The notes below the pieces were generated by a model. The model was not told the DNA's origin. It searched no databases and worked only from the letters and a program-made list of their open reading frames with translations. Positions 1-10,498 of a DNA stretch of 64,000 bases are shown here, piece by piece. Made by a program: the position numbers and the translations under genes. Source of the stretch: Mycobacterium sp. Root135 (GTDB lineage Bacteria; Actinomycetota; Actinomycetes; Mycobacteriales; Mycobacteriaceae); the NCBI RefSeq assembly GCF_001426545.1, contig NZ_LMEZ01000011.1:1-64000 (forward strand). The letters are read 5' to 3'. How positions within the stretch are numbered: position 1 is the stretch's first letter; every line of letters begins with the position of its first letter.

Positions 1-51
1 CGCCAATGATACTGCCCTTTCGGGTGGAAAAGTAGGACACCGCCGAACACC
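1..51 (+). rRNA. rrf: 5S ribosomal RNA, 3' end (partial)
   Basis: The first ~50 bases match the 3' third of mycobacterial 5S rRNA, including the segment around 'ACTGCCCTTTCGGGTGGAAA' and the closing CACCGCCGAACA. The 5' part lies outside the window. A strong hairpin follows directly, as expected at the end of an rRNA operon. Fast-growing mycobacteria carry a second rRNA operon at this chromosomal position, upstream of the Rv1691-type gene; slow growers usually lack it. The exact 3' end is estimated to within a few bases. Confidence 0.88.
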
Positions 52-59
52 CTTTAAGC

Positions 60-92
60 CCTAAGGCCCCCAATAACATTGGGGGCCTTAGG
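60..92 (+). terminator. rRNA operon terminator hairpin
   Basis: A perfect 14-bp stem (CTAAGGCCCCCAA pairing with TTGGGGGCCTTAG plus one flanking C-G) encloses a 5-base loop. It begins about 10 bases after the 5S end. There is no long T run after it, which is common for mycobacterial terminators. It should end the rRNA transcript and insulate the protein operon that starts at 189. Confidence 0.85.
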
Positions 93-188
93 CATTTCAG
101 CGACTTGTCGTTCAAATGGGCAATCGTCGCGCGGCATCGAATGTCGCCGTATCCTTTGCGAGACGGCGAGTAGAACAGGGAAGGCAAC

Positions 189-1055
189 GTGGCCCAGGAC
201 ACGCAACGCGGAGGCGACGACAAACGGCCTCGGCGTACTCCCAGCGCCGGCGCACCGCGACGGGGTTCTTCGGATCCCCGCCGTGGCTCTGCACCCGGCT
301 CCGGCTTCGGTGATCGTCGCGGGGCACCGCGATCCGGCGGCCCCGATCGGCCGCGCCGACCGCGTTCGCCGTCCCAGGATCCTCGTTCCGACAAGGATGC
401 ACCTCCCATCCCCGATGACGTCGAGGCCAAGCAACTGGCCCCGGACGTTCGCGGGGAATTGATGACCCTGGACAAGGCCACCGCCGACTACGTGGCCAAG
501 CATCTGGTCGCGGCCGGCGACCTCCTCGACGTGGATCCAGAATTGGCGTTGAAGCATGCGCAGGCCGCGCGGACGCGCTCTGGCCGGATCGCCGCCGTGC
601 GCGAGGCCGTCGGCATCGCGGCCTATCACTGCGGGGATTGGGCTCAGGCGCTTTCGGAGTTCCGCACCGCGCGACGGATGGGCAGCAAGTCGCCGCTGCT
701 CGCGCTGATCGCGGATTGCGAGCGCGGCGTGGGCCGTCCTCAGCGCGCGATCGATCTGTCCCACACCCCCGAGGCCGAGGAACTCACCGGTGACGACGCC
801 GACGAACTGCGGATCGTCGTCGCGGGTGCCCGGTCGGATCTCGGTCAGCACGAGCAGGCGCTGGCAGTGCTGTCGTCGCCTCCGCTGGATCCAGAGCGAA
901 CGGGGTTGACTGCGACACGGCTCTTCTATGCCTACGCGGACACCCTTCTCGCGCTGGGTCGCAACGACGAAGCGCTCCAGTGGTTCATCAACGCCGAGGC
1001 GGCGGACGTCGACGGCGTCACCGACGCCGACGAACGAATCACCGAGCTGAGCTGA
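189..1055 (+). CDS. TPR-repeat protein, Rv1691 type
   Basis: This 288-residue protein starts at GTG 189 with a GGGAAGG ribosome site 5-8 bases upstream. The first ~80 residues are rich in Arg, Pro, Gly and Ser and look disordered. From about residue 95 to the end it is helical, with tetratricopeptide-like repeats (Ala-rich pairs such as the segment around 'AVGIAAYHCGDWAQALSEF'). It occupies the Rv1691 place between the rRNA/tyrS locus and the HAD phosphatase gene, 6 bases upstream of the next start. No enzymatic motif is visible; a scaffold or partner role is the most that can be inferred. The basic tail could bind nucleic acid. Confidence 0.82.
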   Translation: MAQDTQRGGDDKRPRRTPSAGAPRRGSSDPRRGSAPGSGFGDRRGAPRSGGPDRPRRPRSPSQDPRSDKDAPPIPDDVEAKQLAPDVRGELMTLDKATADYVAKHLVAAGDLLDVDPELALKHAQAARTRSGRIAAVREAVGIAAYHCGDWAQALSEFRTARRMGSKSPLLALIADCERGVGRPQRAIDLSHTPEAEELTGDDADELRIVVAGARSDLGQHEQALAVLSSPPLDPERTGLTATRLFYAYADTLLALGRNDEALQWFINAEAADVDGVTDADERITELS

Positions 1056-1061
1056 GCTGAC

Positions 1062-2084
1062 GTGACGACACTTGCAGAGCTCCACGACTGTCTGCTGCTC
1101 GACCTCGACGGCACGGTCTTCCGCGGGCAGCAGCCCACCGAAGGTTCGGTCGAGACGCTCGCGACCGTCCGGCCCCGCACGTTGTTCGTGACGAACAACG
1201 CGTCGCGCGGTTCCGACGACGTCGCGAAGAATCTCGTCGCGATGGGCTTCGACGCCAAGGCCGACGACGTCGTCACCAGCGCGCAGAGTGCTGCGCGACT
1301 GTTGGCAGCCCAAATGGCTTCCGGGTCAAAGGTTCTCGTCATCGGCACCGAGGCCTTGGCGGATGAGGTCCGCAAGGTCGGTCTCGAGCCGGTCCGCAAG
1401 TTCGCGGACAAGCCCGACGCGGTGGTGCAGGGCCATTCGCCGCAGACCGGATGGGCCGACCTCGCCGAGGCCGCGCTTGCCATCCGCGACGGTGCGCTGT
1501 GGGTGGCGGCGAACGTGGATCGCACCCTTCCGTCGGAAGTCGGTCTGCTGCCGGGCAACGGGTCGATGGTCGCGGCGCTGGAGACCGCGACCGATCAGCG
1601 ACCGCAGGTGGCGGGCAAGCCACAGCCGCCGCTGCTGCTCGACGCGCTGGCCCGCGGCGAGTTCGAACGCCCCCTGGTGATCGGGGACCGACTGGACACC
1701 GACATCTCCGGCGCCAACGCCGCCGGCCTGCCGAGCATGTTGGTGTTGACCGGCGTCAGCTCGGTCGCCGACATGATCTACGCCGACGCCGCCGAGCGGC
1801 CGAACTACTTGGCCGCGGATCTGCGGTCGCTGAACGCCGACAGCGCCACACTGCGCGTGGCGCCGCATCCGTCGTGGCGCGTGGAGGTCGGCCCGCAGGA
1901 CGTCACGGTGTACTGGACCGGCCGCGACGCCGAGGACCCGTTGAGCATCGTGCGCGCCGTCGCGAGCACCGTCTGGGGTTCCAGCGTCGACGGAGTTCGG
2001 TTCGCCATCCTCGGCGGGGACCACACAGCACATGAAGCACTGGAACGCTGGTCGTTGGCAGGTTCGTCCGATCAGCTAGCGTGA
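1062..2084 (+). CDS. HAD-family phosphatase, Rv1692 type (glycerol 3-phosphate phosphatase)
   Basis: 340 residues, GTG start. Motif I is 'LLDLDGTV' near residue 14 with the two catalytic Asp, and motif IV is 'IGDRLDTDI' near residue 206, so the HAD core is complete. The layout is that of the NagD/IIA subfamily with a C2 cap between the motifs. The last ~80 residues form an extra domain, which in the M. tuberculosis orthologue Rv1692 resembles a GNAT fold. Rv1692 is known to dephosphorylate glycerol 3-phosphate during phospholipid recycling; the same role is inferred here from position and motifs. The gene begins 6 bases after the TPR gene. Confidence 0.87.
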   Translation: MTTLAELHDCLLLDLDGTVFRGQQPTEGSVETLATVRPRTLFVTNNASRGSDDVAKNLVAMGFDAKADDVVTSAQSAARLLAAQMASGSKVLVIGTEALADEVRKVGLEPVRKFADKPDAVVQGHSPQTGWADLAEAALAIRDGALWVAANVDRTLPSEVGLLPGNGSMVAALETATDQRPQVAGKPQPPLLLDALARGEFERPLVIGDRLDTDISGANAAGLPSMLVLTGVSSVADMIYADAAERPNYLAADLRSLNADSATLRVAPHPSWRVEVGPQDVTVYWTGRDAEDPLSIVRAVASTVWGSSVDGVRFAILGGDHTAHEALERWSLAGSSDQLA

Positions 2085-2092
2085 AGGTCGAG

Positions 2093-2260
2093 ATGACGAC
2101 CGATCCCGACCAGATCCGCGCCATGGTCGCGGCATTGCTCGCCGACCTGCCCGATCCGAGTGCCGACGACGCCGAACACGTCGACGTCGAACGCATCGCG
2201 GCAAGCCTGGAAGAGGCACACGACCTGCTGGTTCGGGCGCTGGAATCAGTCGAGAGGTAA
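2093..2260 (+). CDS. small conserved protein, Rv1693 type
   Basis: A 55-residue frame runs from ATG 2093 to TAA 2258-2260. It has GAAGG five bases upstream, which is why ATG 2093 is preferred; an in-frame GTG at 2081 overlaps the previous stop and would add four residues. The protein is acidic and Ala/Asp-rich with no Cys or membrane segment and looks like two short helices. A protein of similar size (Rv1693) sits in the same slot before tlyA in M. tuberculosis. Its function is unknown, and the packing between two coupled genes argues that it is real. Confidence 0.7.
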   Translation: MTTDPDQIRAMVAALLADLPDPSADDAEHVDVERIAASLEEAHDLLVRALESVER

Positions 2261-2266
2261 GCACAC

Positions 2267-3076
2267 GTGACTCGGCGCGCTCGCGTTGATGCCGAGCTGG
2301 TCCGACGTGGTCTGGCACGGTCCCGCCAGCAAGCGGCGGAACTGATCGGTGCCGGTCGGGTCCGCATCGACGGCATGCCGGCCGCGAAGCCGGCGACCGC
2401 AGTCACCCCCGACGCGAACCTCACCGTCACCGGGGCCGCCGAGCGGAGTTGGGTGTCGCGCGGCGCGCACAAGTTGATCGGCGCCCTTGACGCCTTTGAC
2501 GTACCCGTCGAGGGTCGCCGCTGCCTGGACGCCGGCGCGTCGACCGGTGGCTTCACCGAGGTGTTGTTGGATCGTGGCGCGGGGCAGGTGGTGGCCGCCG
2601 ACGTCGGCTACGGCCAACTGGCGTGGCCGTTGCGTTCCGATTCCCGCGTGGTGGTCATGGAGCGCACCAACGTGCGGGCGCTGACCGCCGACCTCATCGG
2701 AGGCCCCGTCGACCTGGTGGTCGCCGACCTGTCGTTCATCTCGTTGGCGACGGTGTTGCCTGCGCTCGTGTCTTGCGCGTCGGCGGGCGCCGATATCGTT
2801 CCCATGGTGAAACCACAGTTCGAGGTTGGCAAGGCGCGCGTGGGGCCGGGGGGTGTCGTGTCGGATCCCGAGATCAGAGCTGACGCGGTGCTGTCGGTCG
2901 CGCGCAGAGCCGCCGAACTCGACTGGCAGACCGTCGACGTCACGTCGAGCCCGCTTCCCGGGCCGTCCGGCAACGTCGAATTCTTCCTGCGCCTGCGTGC
3001 GCAGACAGACCGTCCACTCCTTGGCGAGTCCCTGGAGAGCGCCGTGCGTCGAGCGATCGAAGAAGGGCCACAATGA
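2267..3076 (+). CDS. tlyA: TlyA, 16S/23S rRNA 2'-O-methyltransferase
   Basis: 269 residues with a GTG start 6 bases after the small gene. Residues ~4-60 are an S4 RNA-binding domain. Residues ~63-260 are an FtsJ/RrmJ-type methyltransferase with the SAM loop 'DAGASTGGF' (88-96). Lys69, Asp154 and Lys182 fall at the positions of the known TlyA catalytic set. TlyA methylates the 2'-OH of C1409 in 16S rRNA and C1920 in 23S rRNA; loss of these marks gives capreomycin and viomycin resistance. The stop codon overlaps the nadK start (ATGA), so the two are probably co-translated. Confidence 0.95.
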   Translation: MTRRARVDAELVRRGLARSRQQAAELIGAGRVRIDGMPAAKPATAVTPDANLTVTGAAERSWVSRGAHKLIGALDAFDVPVEGRRCLDAGASTGGFTEVLLDRGAGQVVAADVGYGQLAWPLRSDSRVVVMERTNVRALTADLIGGPVDLVVADLSFISLATVLPALVSCASAGADIVPMVKPQFEVGKARVGPGGVVSDPEIRADAVLSVARRAAELDWQTVDVTSSPLPGPSGNVEFFLRLRAQTDRPLLGESLESAVRRAIEEGPQ

Positions 3077-4005
3077 CCTGCGAACGCCAGGTGCTGCTCG
3101 TCGTCCACACCGGACGTGACGAGGCCACCGAGACTGCTCGTCGAGTGGAGAAGGTGCTCAGCGCCAACGGAATCGGGCTACGAGTGCTCGCCGCCGAGCA
3201 GGTCGAGCATCAGCCGTTGCCCAGCAGCGCCTCGGTCGTGAACACCATCGGCACCGAGATTCAGGTGGTCGACGCCGACGAGCGCGCCGCCGAAGGGTGC
3301 GAGATGGTGCTCGTGCTCGGCGGTGACGGCACGTTCTTGCGGGCCGCGGAACTCGCCCGCAACGTCGAGATCCCGGTGCTGGGGGTGAACCTCGGCCGCA
3401 TCGGCTTCCTCGCCGAGGCAGAGGCCGGCGCCATCGACACCGTGCTGGATCAGGTGATCACCCGCAACTACAGCGTCGAGAATCGGATGACGCTCGACAT
3501 CGTCGTGCGCGTGGACGGCCAGATCAAGCAGCGCGGGTGGGCGTTGAACGAGGCCAGCCTCGAGAAGGGCCCCAGGCTGGGGGTACTCGGCGTCGTCCTC
3601 GAGGTCGACGGTCGCCCGGTCTCGGCGTTCGGGTGCGACGGCGTGCTGGTGTCGACCCCGACCGGGTCCACCGCGTATGCGTTCTCTGCTGGCGGCCCGA
3701 TTCTGTGGCCCGATCTCGAGTCGATTCTGGTGGTGCCCAACAACGCTCACGCCCTGTTCGCGCGGCCCATGGTGACCAGCCCGGACGCGTCCATTGCGAT
3801 CGAGGTCGAGGCCACCGGGTACGACGCCATGGTGTTCTGTGACGGTCGCCGCGAGATGGTGGTGCCCGCGGGTGGCCGGCTCGAGGTGACTCGGTGTGGG
3901 ACTCCGTTGCGGTGGATCCGGTTGGACAGCGCCCCGTTCACCGACCGATTGGTACGCAAGTTCCAGTTGCCGGTCACCGGCTGGCGGGGACACAGTGCTC
4001 GCTGA
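3073..4005 (+). CDS. nadK: NAD kinase
   Basis: 310 residues with an ATG start inside the tlyA stop (ATGA). The signature 'GGDGTFLRAA' begins at residue 83, 'LNEASLEKG' lies near 158, and the conserved 'TGSTAYAFSAGGP' lies near 195, all as in the PpnK/NadK family. The enzyme phosphorylates NAD to NADP using ATP or polyphosphate in mycobacteria. The length is normal (M. tuberculosis PpnK is 307 residues). The last 11 bases overlap recN. Confidence 0.95.
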   Translation: MTCERQVLLVVHTGRDEATETARRVEKVLSANGIGLRVLAAEQVEHQPLPSSASVVNTIGTEIQVVDADERAAEGCEMVLVLGGDGTFLRAAELARNVEIPVLGVNLGRIGFLAEAEAGAIDTVLDQVITRNYSVENRMTLDIVVRVDGQIKQRGWALNEASLEKGPRLGVLGVVLEVDGRPVSAFGCDGVLVSTPTGSTAYAFSAGGPILWPDLESILVVPNNAHALFARPMVTSPDASIAIEVEATGYDAMVFCDGRREMVVPAGGRLEVTRCGTPLRWIRLDSAPFTDRLVRKFQLPVTGWRGHSAR

Positions 4006-5755
4006 GATCCGCATCGCCGAACTCGGCGCCATCAGGTCCGCCACCGCCGAATTCGACCGTGGGCTCACGGTCTTGACGGGGGAGACCGGCGCGGGCAAGA
4101 CCATGGTGGTCACCGGCTTGCACCTGCTCGGTGGCGCCCGCGCGGACGCCAGTCGGGTCCGGTCCGGGTCTGAACGGGCCGTCGTCGAAGGTCGTTTCAC
4201 GACGACCGAACTCGAGGGCGCCGTCGCCGAGCGGATCGACGAGATCCTGGATTCCTCCGGTGCCGACCGCGACGACGACGGCAGCGTCATCGCCGCTCGT
4301 TCGGTCAGCCGTGACGGTCCGTCGCGCGCCTACCTCGGTGGGCGCAGTGTGCCCGCCAAGTCGTTGAGCACCTTCACCAACGAACTCCTTGCGCTGCATG
4401 GGCAGAACGACCAGCTGCGGTTGATGCGCTCCGACGAGCAGCGGTCGGCGCTCGACCGTTTCGCCGACGTCGACGCCCCGTTGGCGCGGTATCGGGCGCA
4501 TCGCGAGGAGTGGTTGACCCTGCGCCGGGATCTGACCGACCGCAGGCAGCGGGCGCGCGAGTTGGCGCTGGAGGCCGACCGGCTGCAGTTTGGGCTCGGC
4601 GAGATCGACGCCGTCGCCCCGCAGCTCGGTGAGGACGAGTCGTTGGTGGCCGACATCCGCCGTCTGTCCGAGTTGGATGCGCTGCGCGATGCGGCCCAAA
4701 CCGCGCGGATCGCCCTGTCCGGAGAGCTGGACGAGCCGGTGCAGGGGGCGGTGTCGGCGGTCGACGGCATCGGCCAGGCGAAGACGGCTCTGCAGGCCAC
4801 CGACGACGCCGCCCTTCGGACGCTGGGCGACCGGCTCGGCGAGGCGCTGGCCGTCGTCGGCGACGTGACGGGTGAGCTCGGCGACTTCCTGGCCGAATTG
4901 CCCAGTGACGCAAGCACTCTGGAGGGCAAACTGGCGCGTCAGGGCGAGCTGCGCAACCTGACCCGCAAGTACGCGGCCGACGTGGACGGCGTGTTGGCGT
5001 GGGCGGAGGACGCCCGCGGCCGGTTGGCGCAGCTCGACGTCTCCGAGGAGGGACTGGCGGCGCTGCAGCAGAAGGTGGACCAACTCGAGGGCAAGGTCGT
5101 CGCGGCGGCCGCCGACGTCACCAAGGTGCGCACCAAGTCCGCCAAGGCGATGGCCAAGGCCGTGACGACCGAGCTCGCCGGGCTGGCGATGTCGGGGGCC
5201 GGGTTCAGCATCGCGGTGGGTCCGCTGCTGGCCAGGGCCGACGACTCGGCCCCGCTGACGCTGACCTCGGGTGCGGTGGTGCACGCCGGCCACGACGGGG
5301 TCGACGCCGTCGAGTTCGGCTTCACGCCACATTCCGGGTCCGACGCCCTGCCGCTCGCCAAGAGCGCATCCGGCGGCGAGCTGTCCCGGGTGATGTTGGC
5401 CCTCGAGGTGGTGCTGGCCGCGTCGGCGGAGGGCACGACGATGGTCTTCGACGAGGTCGACGCCGGCGTCGGCGGACGGGCGGCGGTGCAGATCGGCCGT
5501 CGGTTGGCGCGGTTGGCCCGCACGCATCAGGTCATCGTGGTGACGCACCTGCCGCAGGTGGCGGCCTATGCCGACGTGCACCTGGTCGTCGACAGCGGGT
5601 CTGGCAAGGCCAAGTCGAGCGAGGTGCGCCGCCTCGACGAGGACGACCGGGTCGGCGAGCTGGCGCGGATGTTGGCCGGGCTTGGGGAGTCCGACAGCGG
5701 TCGGGCACATGCGCGCGAACTGCTCGAAGGGGCGCAAAAGGAAGCCGCCGAGTAG
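3995..5755 (+). CDS. recN: DNA repair protein RecN
   Basis: 586 residues from GTG 3995, preceded by GGCGGGGA. The frame is open further upstream to 3896, but that part lies within nadK and the family begins at 'VLAEIRIAEL'. The Walker A motif 'GETGAGKT' is at 29-36, a long coiled-coil-rich middle covers ~150-400, and the ABC signature 'SASGGELSRVML' and Walker B 'MVFDEVDAGVGG' are near the C-terminus. RecN is an SMC-like ATPase that acts early at double-strand breaks. The length equals M. tuberculosis RecN (587). The 11-base overlap with nadK implies coupled translation. Confidence 0.95.
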   Translation: MLAEIRIAELGAIRSATAEFDRGLTVLTGETGAGKTMVVTGLHLLGGARADASRVRSGSERAVVEGRFTTTELEGAVAERIDEILDSSGADRDDDGSVIAARSVSRDGPSRAYLGGRSVPAKSLSTFTNELLALHGQNDQLRLMRSDEQRSALDRFADVDAPLARYRAHREEWLTLRRDLTDRRQRARELALEADRLQFGLGEIDAVAPQLGEDESLVADIRRLSELDALRDAAQTARIALSGELDEPVQGAVSAVDGIGQAKTALQATDDAALRTLGDRLGEALAVVGDVTGELGDFLAELPSDASTLEGKLARQGELRNLTRKYAADVDGVLAWAEDARGRLAQLDVSEEGLAALQQKVDQLEGKVVAAAADVTKVRTKSAKAMAKAVTTELAGLAMSGAGFSIAVGPLLARADDSAPLTLTSGAVVHAGHDGVDAVEFGFTPHSGSDALPLAKSASGGELSRVMLALEVVLAASAEGTTMVFDEVDAGVGGRAAVQIGRRLARLARTHQVIVVTHLPQVAAYADVHLVVDSGSGKAKSSEVRRLDEDDRVGELARMLAGLGESDSGRAHARELLEGAQKEAAE

Positions 5756-5875
5756 GGGATTCGAGACGGAACCGCCCACGCGTTCGTGTTGCAGATGTGA
5801 CAGAACGTAACTTCTGAGGCTGGTGATACGGCGCGCCTCCACCTCAACTTGAGGGTTGCCCGACAGAATCCCACC

Positions 5876-7060
5876 ATGAAGATGTCAGCGCTTCTCTCGC
5901 GTAATGCCGGCTCACGACCCGGCGTAACCGGTACGGCCCGCGTCGATCGCGACATCGACCGCCTGCTCCGACGCGTGGGACCCGGCGACATCGTCGTCAT
6001 CGACGCCCTCGACCTGGACCGCATCACGGCCGACGCGCTGGTCGAGGCCAACGTCGCCGCGGTGGTCAACGCGTCGCCCTCGATCTCGGGTCGCTATCCG
6101 AACCTCGGCCCGGAGGTGCTCGTCGCCAACGGCGTCGTGCTGGTCGACGAGGCGGGTCCGGAGATCTTCAAGAAGATCAAGGACGGCAGCAAGGTGCGCC
6201 TGCACAACGGCGGCGTCTACTCCGGTGACCGACGCCTCGCGCTGGGCGTCGAGCGCACCGACGAAGAGATCCACGACCTCATGCACGAGGCCAAGAGCGG
6301 TCTCGTCGCGCACCTCGAAGCGTTCGCGGGCAACACCATCGAGTTCATCCGCAGTGAAAGCCCGCTGCTGATCGACGGCATGGGCATCCCCGACATCGAC
6401 GTGGACCTGCACCGCAGGCACGTCGTCATCGTCGCCGACGAGGCCGACGCCGCCGAGGACCTCAAGGCGCTCAAGCCGTTCATCAAGGAGTATCAGCCGG
6501 TCTTGGTCGGCGTGGGCTCCGGCGCCGACGTGCTGCGCAGGGCGGGACACCGGCCTGCCCTCATCGTCGGTGACCCCGAGGAGATGAGCGTCGAGGTGCT
6601 GCGGTCCGGCGCCCAGGTGGTGCTGCCGGCCGACGCCGACGGCCACGCCAAGGGCCTCGAGCGCATCCAGGATCTCGGGGTGGGCGCCATGACGTTCCCG
6701 GCCGCCGGCTCGGCCGCCGACCTCGCGATGCTGCTGTGTGATCACCACGGCGCCTCCCTCATCGTCACCGCGGGCCACAACGCCAGCATCGAGGAGTTCT
6801 TCGACCGCTCACGTCAGCAGAGCAACCCGTCGATGTTCCTGACGCGGCTGAAGGTCGGCGAGAAGCTGGTCGACGCCAAGGCCGTCGCAACGCTCTACCG
6901 CAGCCGCGTGTCCGGTGGCGCCATCGCGCTGCTGGTGCTGGCCATGCTGATCGCCGTCATCGCCGCCCTCTGGGTGTCACGCGCCGACGCCGTCGTCATC
7001 GAATGGGTCACCCAGTACTGGAATCAGTTCTCGCTGTGGGTGCAGGGCCTGGTCACCTGA
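5876..7060 (+). CDS. steA: SteA-type cytokinesis protein (Rv1697)
   Basis: 394 residues from ATG 5876, which matches the family start 'MKMSALLSR'; a TTG at 5849 lies in frame but has no support. The middle part resembles the catalytic fold of thiamin pyrophosphokinase. A single transmembrane helix rich in Ala, Ile, Leu and Val lies at about residues 352-374, followed by a short tail. In Corynebacterium SteA and SteB work together in septal peptidoglycan remodelling, and the next gene here is the SteB/MctB homologue. A 120-base gap after recN suggests a separate promoter. Confidence 0.85.
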   Translation: MKMSALLSRNAGSRPGVTGTARVDRDIDRLLRRVGPGDIVVIDALDLDRITADALVEANVAAVVNASPSISGRYPNLGPEVLVANGVVLVDEAGPEIFKKIKDGSKVRLHNGGVYSGDRRLALGVERTDEEIHDLMHEAKSGLVAHLEAFAGNTIEFIRSESPLLIDGMGIPDIDVDLHRRHVVIVADEADAAEDLKALKPFIKEYQPVLVGVGSGADVLRRAGHRPALIVGDPEEMSVEVLRSGAQVVLPADADGHAKGLERIQDLGVGAMTFPAAGSAADLAMLLCDHHGASLIVTAGHNASIEEFFDRSRQQSNPSMFLTRLKVGEKLVDAKAVATLYRSRVSGGAIALLVLAMLIAVIAALWVSRADAVVIEWVTQYWNQFSLWVQGLVT

Positions 7061-7091
7061 CTCGTCGCCCGTCACGTCTTTCGGAGGTTTC

Positions 7092-8033
7092 GTGATTTCC
7101 CTACGCTCACACGCAATCTCACTGGCGGCGGTCTTCCTCGCCTTGGCGATCGGCGTAGCCCTGGGGTCGGGGTTGTTGTCCAACACGTTGCTGGCGGGTC
7201 TCAAGGACGACAAGGCCCAGATGCAAAACCAGATCAACGGGCTGACCGACGAGAAGAACGTCCTCAACGAAAAGCTGAGTGCGGCAAATGACTTCGACGC
7301 CCAGATGTCGCCGCGGATCATCCGTGACGCGATGAAGGGCAAGTCGACGGTGATGTTCCGGACTCCCGACGCCAGTGAGGACGACGTAGCTGCGCTGTCG
7401 AGGCTCGTCGAGGAGGCCGGCGGTGTGGTGACGGGGACGATCACGCTGACGCAGGAGTTCGTCGACGCCAATTCCTCGGAGAAGTTGCTGTCGGTCATCA
7501 ATTCGCCGATCGTGCCCGCCGGCCGCCAACTGAGCACCACCTCGGTGGACCAGGGCACCCAAGCCGGTGATCTGCTCGGCATCGCGCTGCTGACCGGGAA
7601 GGACCAGAACGCCCCCGCCGTCGACGACGCGCAGCGGGACGGCGTGCTGGTGGCGCTTCGCGACACCGGCTTCCTCACCTACGGCACCGATCGAATCGGG
7701 CCCGCGGACACCGCCCTGGTCGTCACGGGCGGCGGTTTGGCCGACGACGCGGGCAACCAGGGCGCGACCGTCGCACGCTTCGCCGCAGGTCTGGCGCCCC
7801 ACGGCGCGGGCACGTTGCTCGCCGGGCGCGACGGCTCGGCGACCGGCACCGGCGCCGTCTCGGTGGTCCGATCCGACGCCAGCCTCACCAACGCGGTCGG
7901 TACGGTCGACGACGTCGAGCGGCCGTCGGGACGCATCACCGCGGTGCTCGGGCTGCAGGAAATGGCCGACGGCGGCCGGCCGGGTCAGTACGGCATCGGG
8001 CGCGGTGCGTCGTCCGTCACACTCGCTCAGTAG
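7092..8033 (+). CDS. mctB: MctB/SteB copper-transport and division protein (Rv1698)
   Basis: 313 residues, GTG start with a perfect GGAGG five bases upstream. An N-terminal hydrophobic segment (residues ~4-30) could be an uncleaved signal or anchor, followed by a coiled coil (~38-68) and an alpha/beta domain rich in Gly, Ala, Asp and Thr. M. tuberculosis Rv1698 has been described as a copper-export outer membrane channel, while its corynebacterial counterpart SteB pairs with SteA in cytokinesis. Both names are in use; the sequence alone does not choose between them. It lies 31 bases after steA and is probably co-transcribed. Confidence 0.85.
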   Translation: MISLRSHAISLAAVFLALAIGVALGSGLLSNTLLAGLKDDKAQMQNQINGLTDEKNVLNEKLSAANDFDAQMSPRIIRDAMKGKSTVMFRTPDASEDDVAALSRLVEEAGGVVTGTITLTQEFVDANSSEKLLSVINSPIVPAGRQLSTTSVDQGTQAGDLLGIALLTGKDQNAPAVDDAQRDGVLVALRDTGFLTYGTDRIGPADTALVVTGGGLADDAGNQGATVARFAAGLAPHGAGTLLAGRDGSATGTGAVSVVRSDASLTNAVGTVDDVERPSGRITAVLGLQEMADGGRPGQYGIGRGASSVTLAQ

Positions 8034-8133
8034 CAGTCGATCGGCGCGTCAGTCACCAGTTGTCGCCGTCGGTGTTAGGGTGAATTTCCGTGGGTCGGCA
8101 GGCCCCAAGCCATTCGCCACGGAGGTCGCCCCC

Positions 8134-9874
<1,741 letters not shown>

Positions 9875-9882
<8 letters not shown>

Positions 9883-10498
9883 CCACGAGTTCACCACCGT
9901 CGACAGTGAGACCGTCTACGTCGGGAAGATCCTGGCGTTGCGCGCCGACGAGGTGGCCATGCCGGGCGGCCGGACGGCGCGGCGCGAGGTGGTCGAACAC
10001 TTTGGTGCCGTGGGCATCGTCGCGCTCGACGAGCACAACAACATCGCGTTGATCCATCAGTACCGCCATCCGGTGGGACGCCGGCTGTGGGAGCTGCCCG
10101 CCGGCCTTCTCGACGTCGGCGGCGAGGCCCCGCAGCTGGGTGCGGCACGCGAACTCGAGGAGGAAGCCGGGCTGACGGCCAGAGACTGGGCCGTTCTGGT
10201 CGACGTGATCTCGGCGGCGGGATTCAGCGACGAATCCGTCCGGATCTACCTCGCCACCGGTCTGACCGACGTCGGGCGACCCGAAGCGCACGACGAAGAG
10301 GCGGACCTCGAGCTGAAGTGGTTCCCGCTCGCCGACGCGGTCGAGATGGTGCTCAGCGGCGACGTCGTGAATTCCCTTGCCGTGTCGGGCATTCTGGCCG
10401 CCAACGCCGTCGACCGCGACGTTCGGGAGCTGCGCCCGGTCGACGCGCCGTGGCGCGACAAGCCGACGAGGTTCGCCGCACGGCGGACCAACGGGTGA
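9875..10498 (+). CDS. Nudix hydrolase, ADP-ribose pyrophosphatase type (Rv1700)
   Basis: 207 residues from GTG 9875, overlapping the end of pyrG; the N-terminus 'VADHEFTTVDSETVY' corresponds to Rv1700. The Nudix box begins 'GLLDVGGEAPQLGAARELEE' near residue 76 and contains the REx2EE metal-binding core. Rv1700 hydrolyses ADP-ribose to AMP and ribose 5-phosphate, and this is the likely role here. The stop overlaps the xerD start (GTGA). Confidence 0.9.

Noticed and set aside
3974..5842. Long minus-strand frame opposite recN
   Set aside because: Antisense shadow of a gene with complete RecN motifs.
8005..8133. N-terminal extension of pyrG overlapping mctB
   Set aside because: The extension has no similarity to CTP synthases, and TTG 8134 has an ideally spaced GGAGG.
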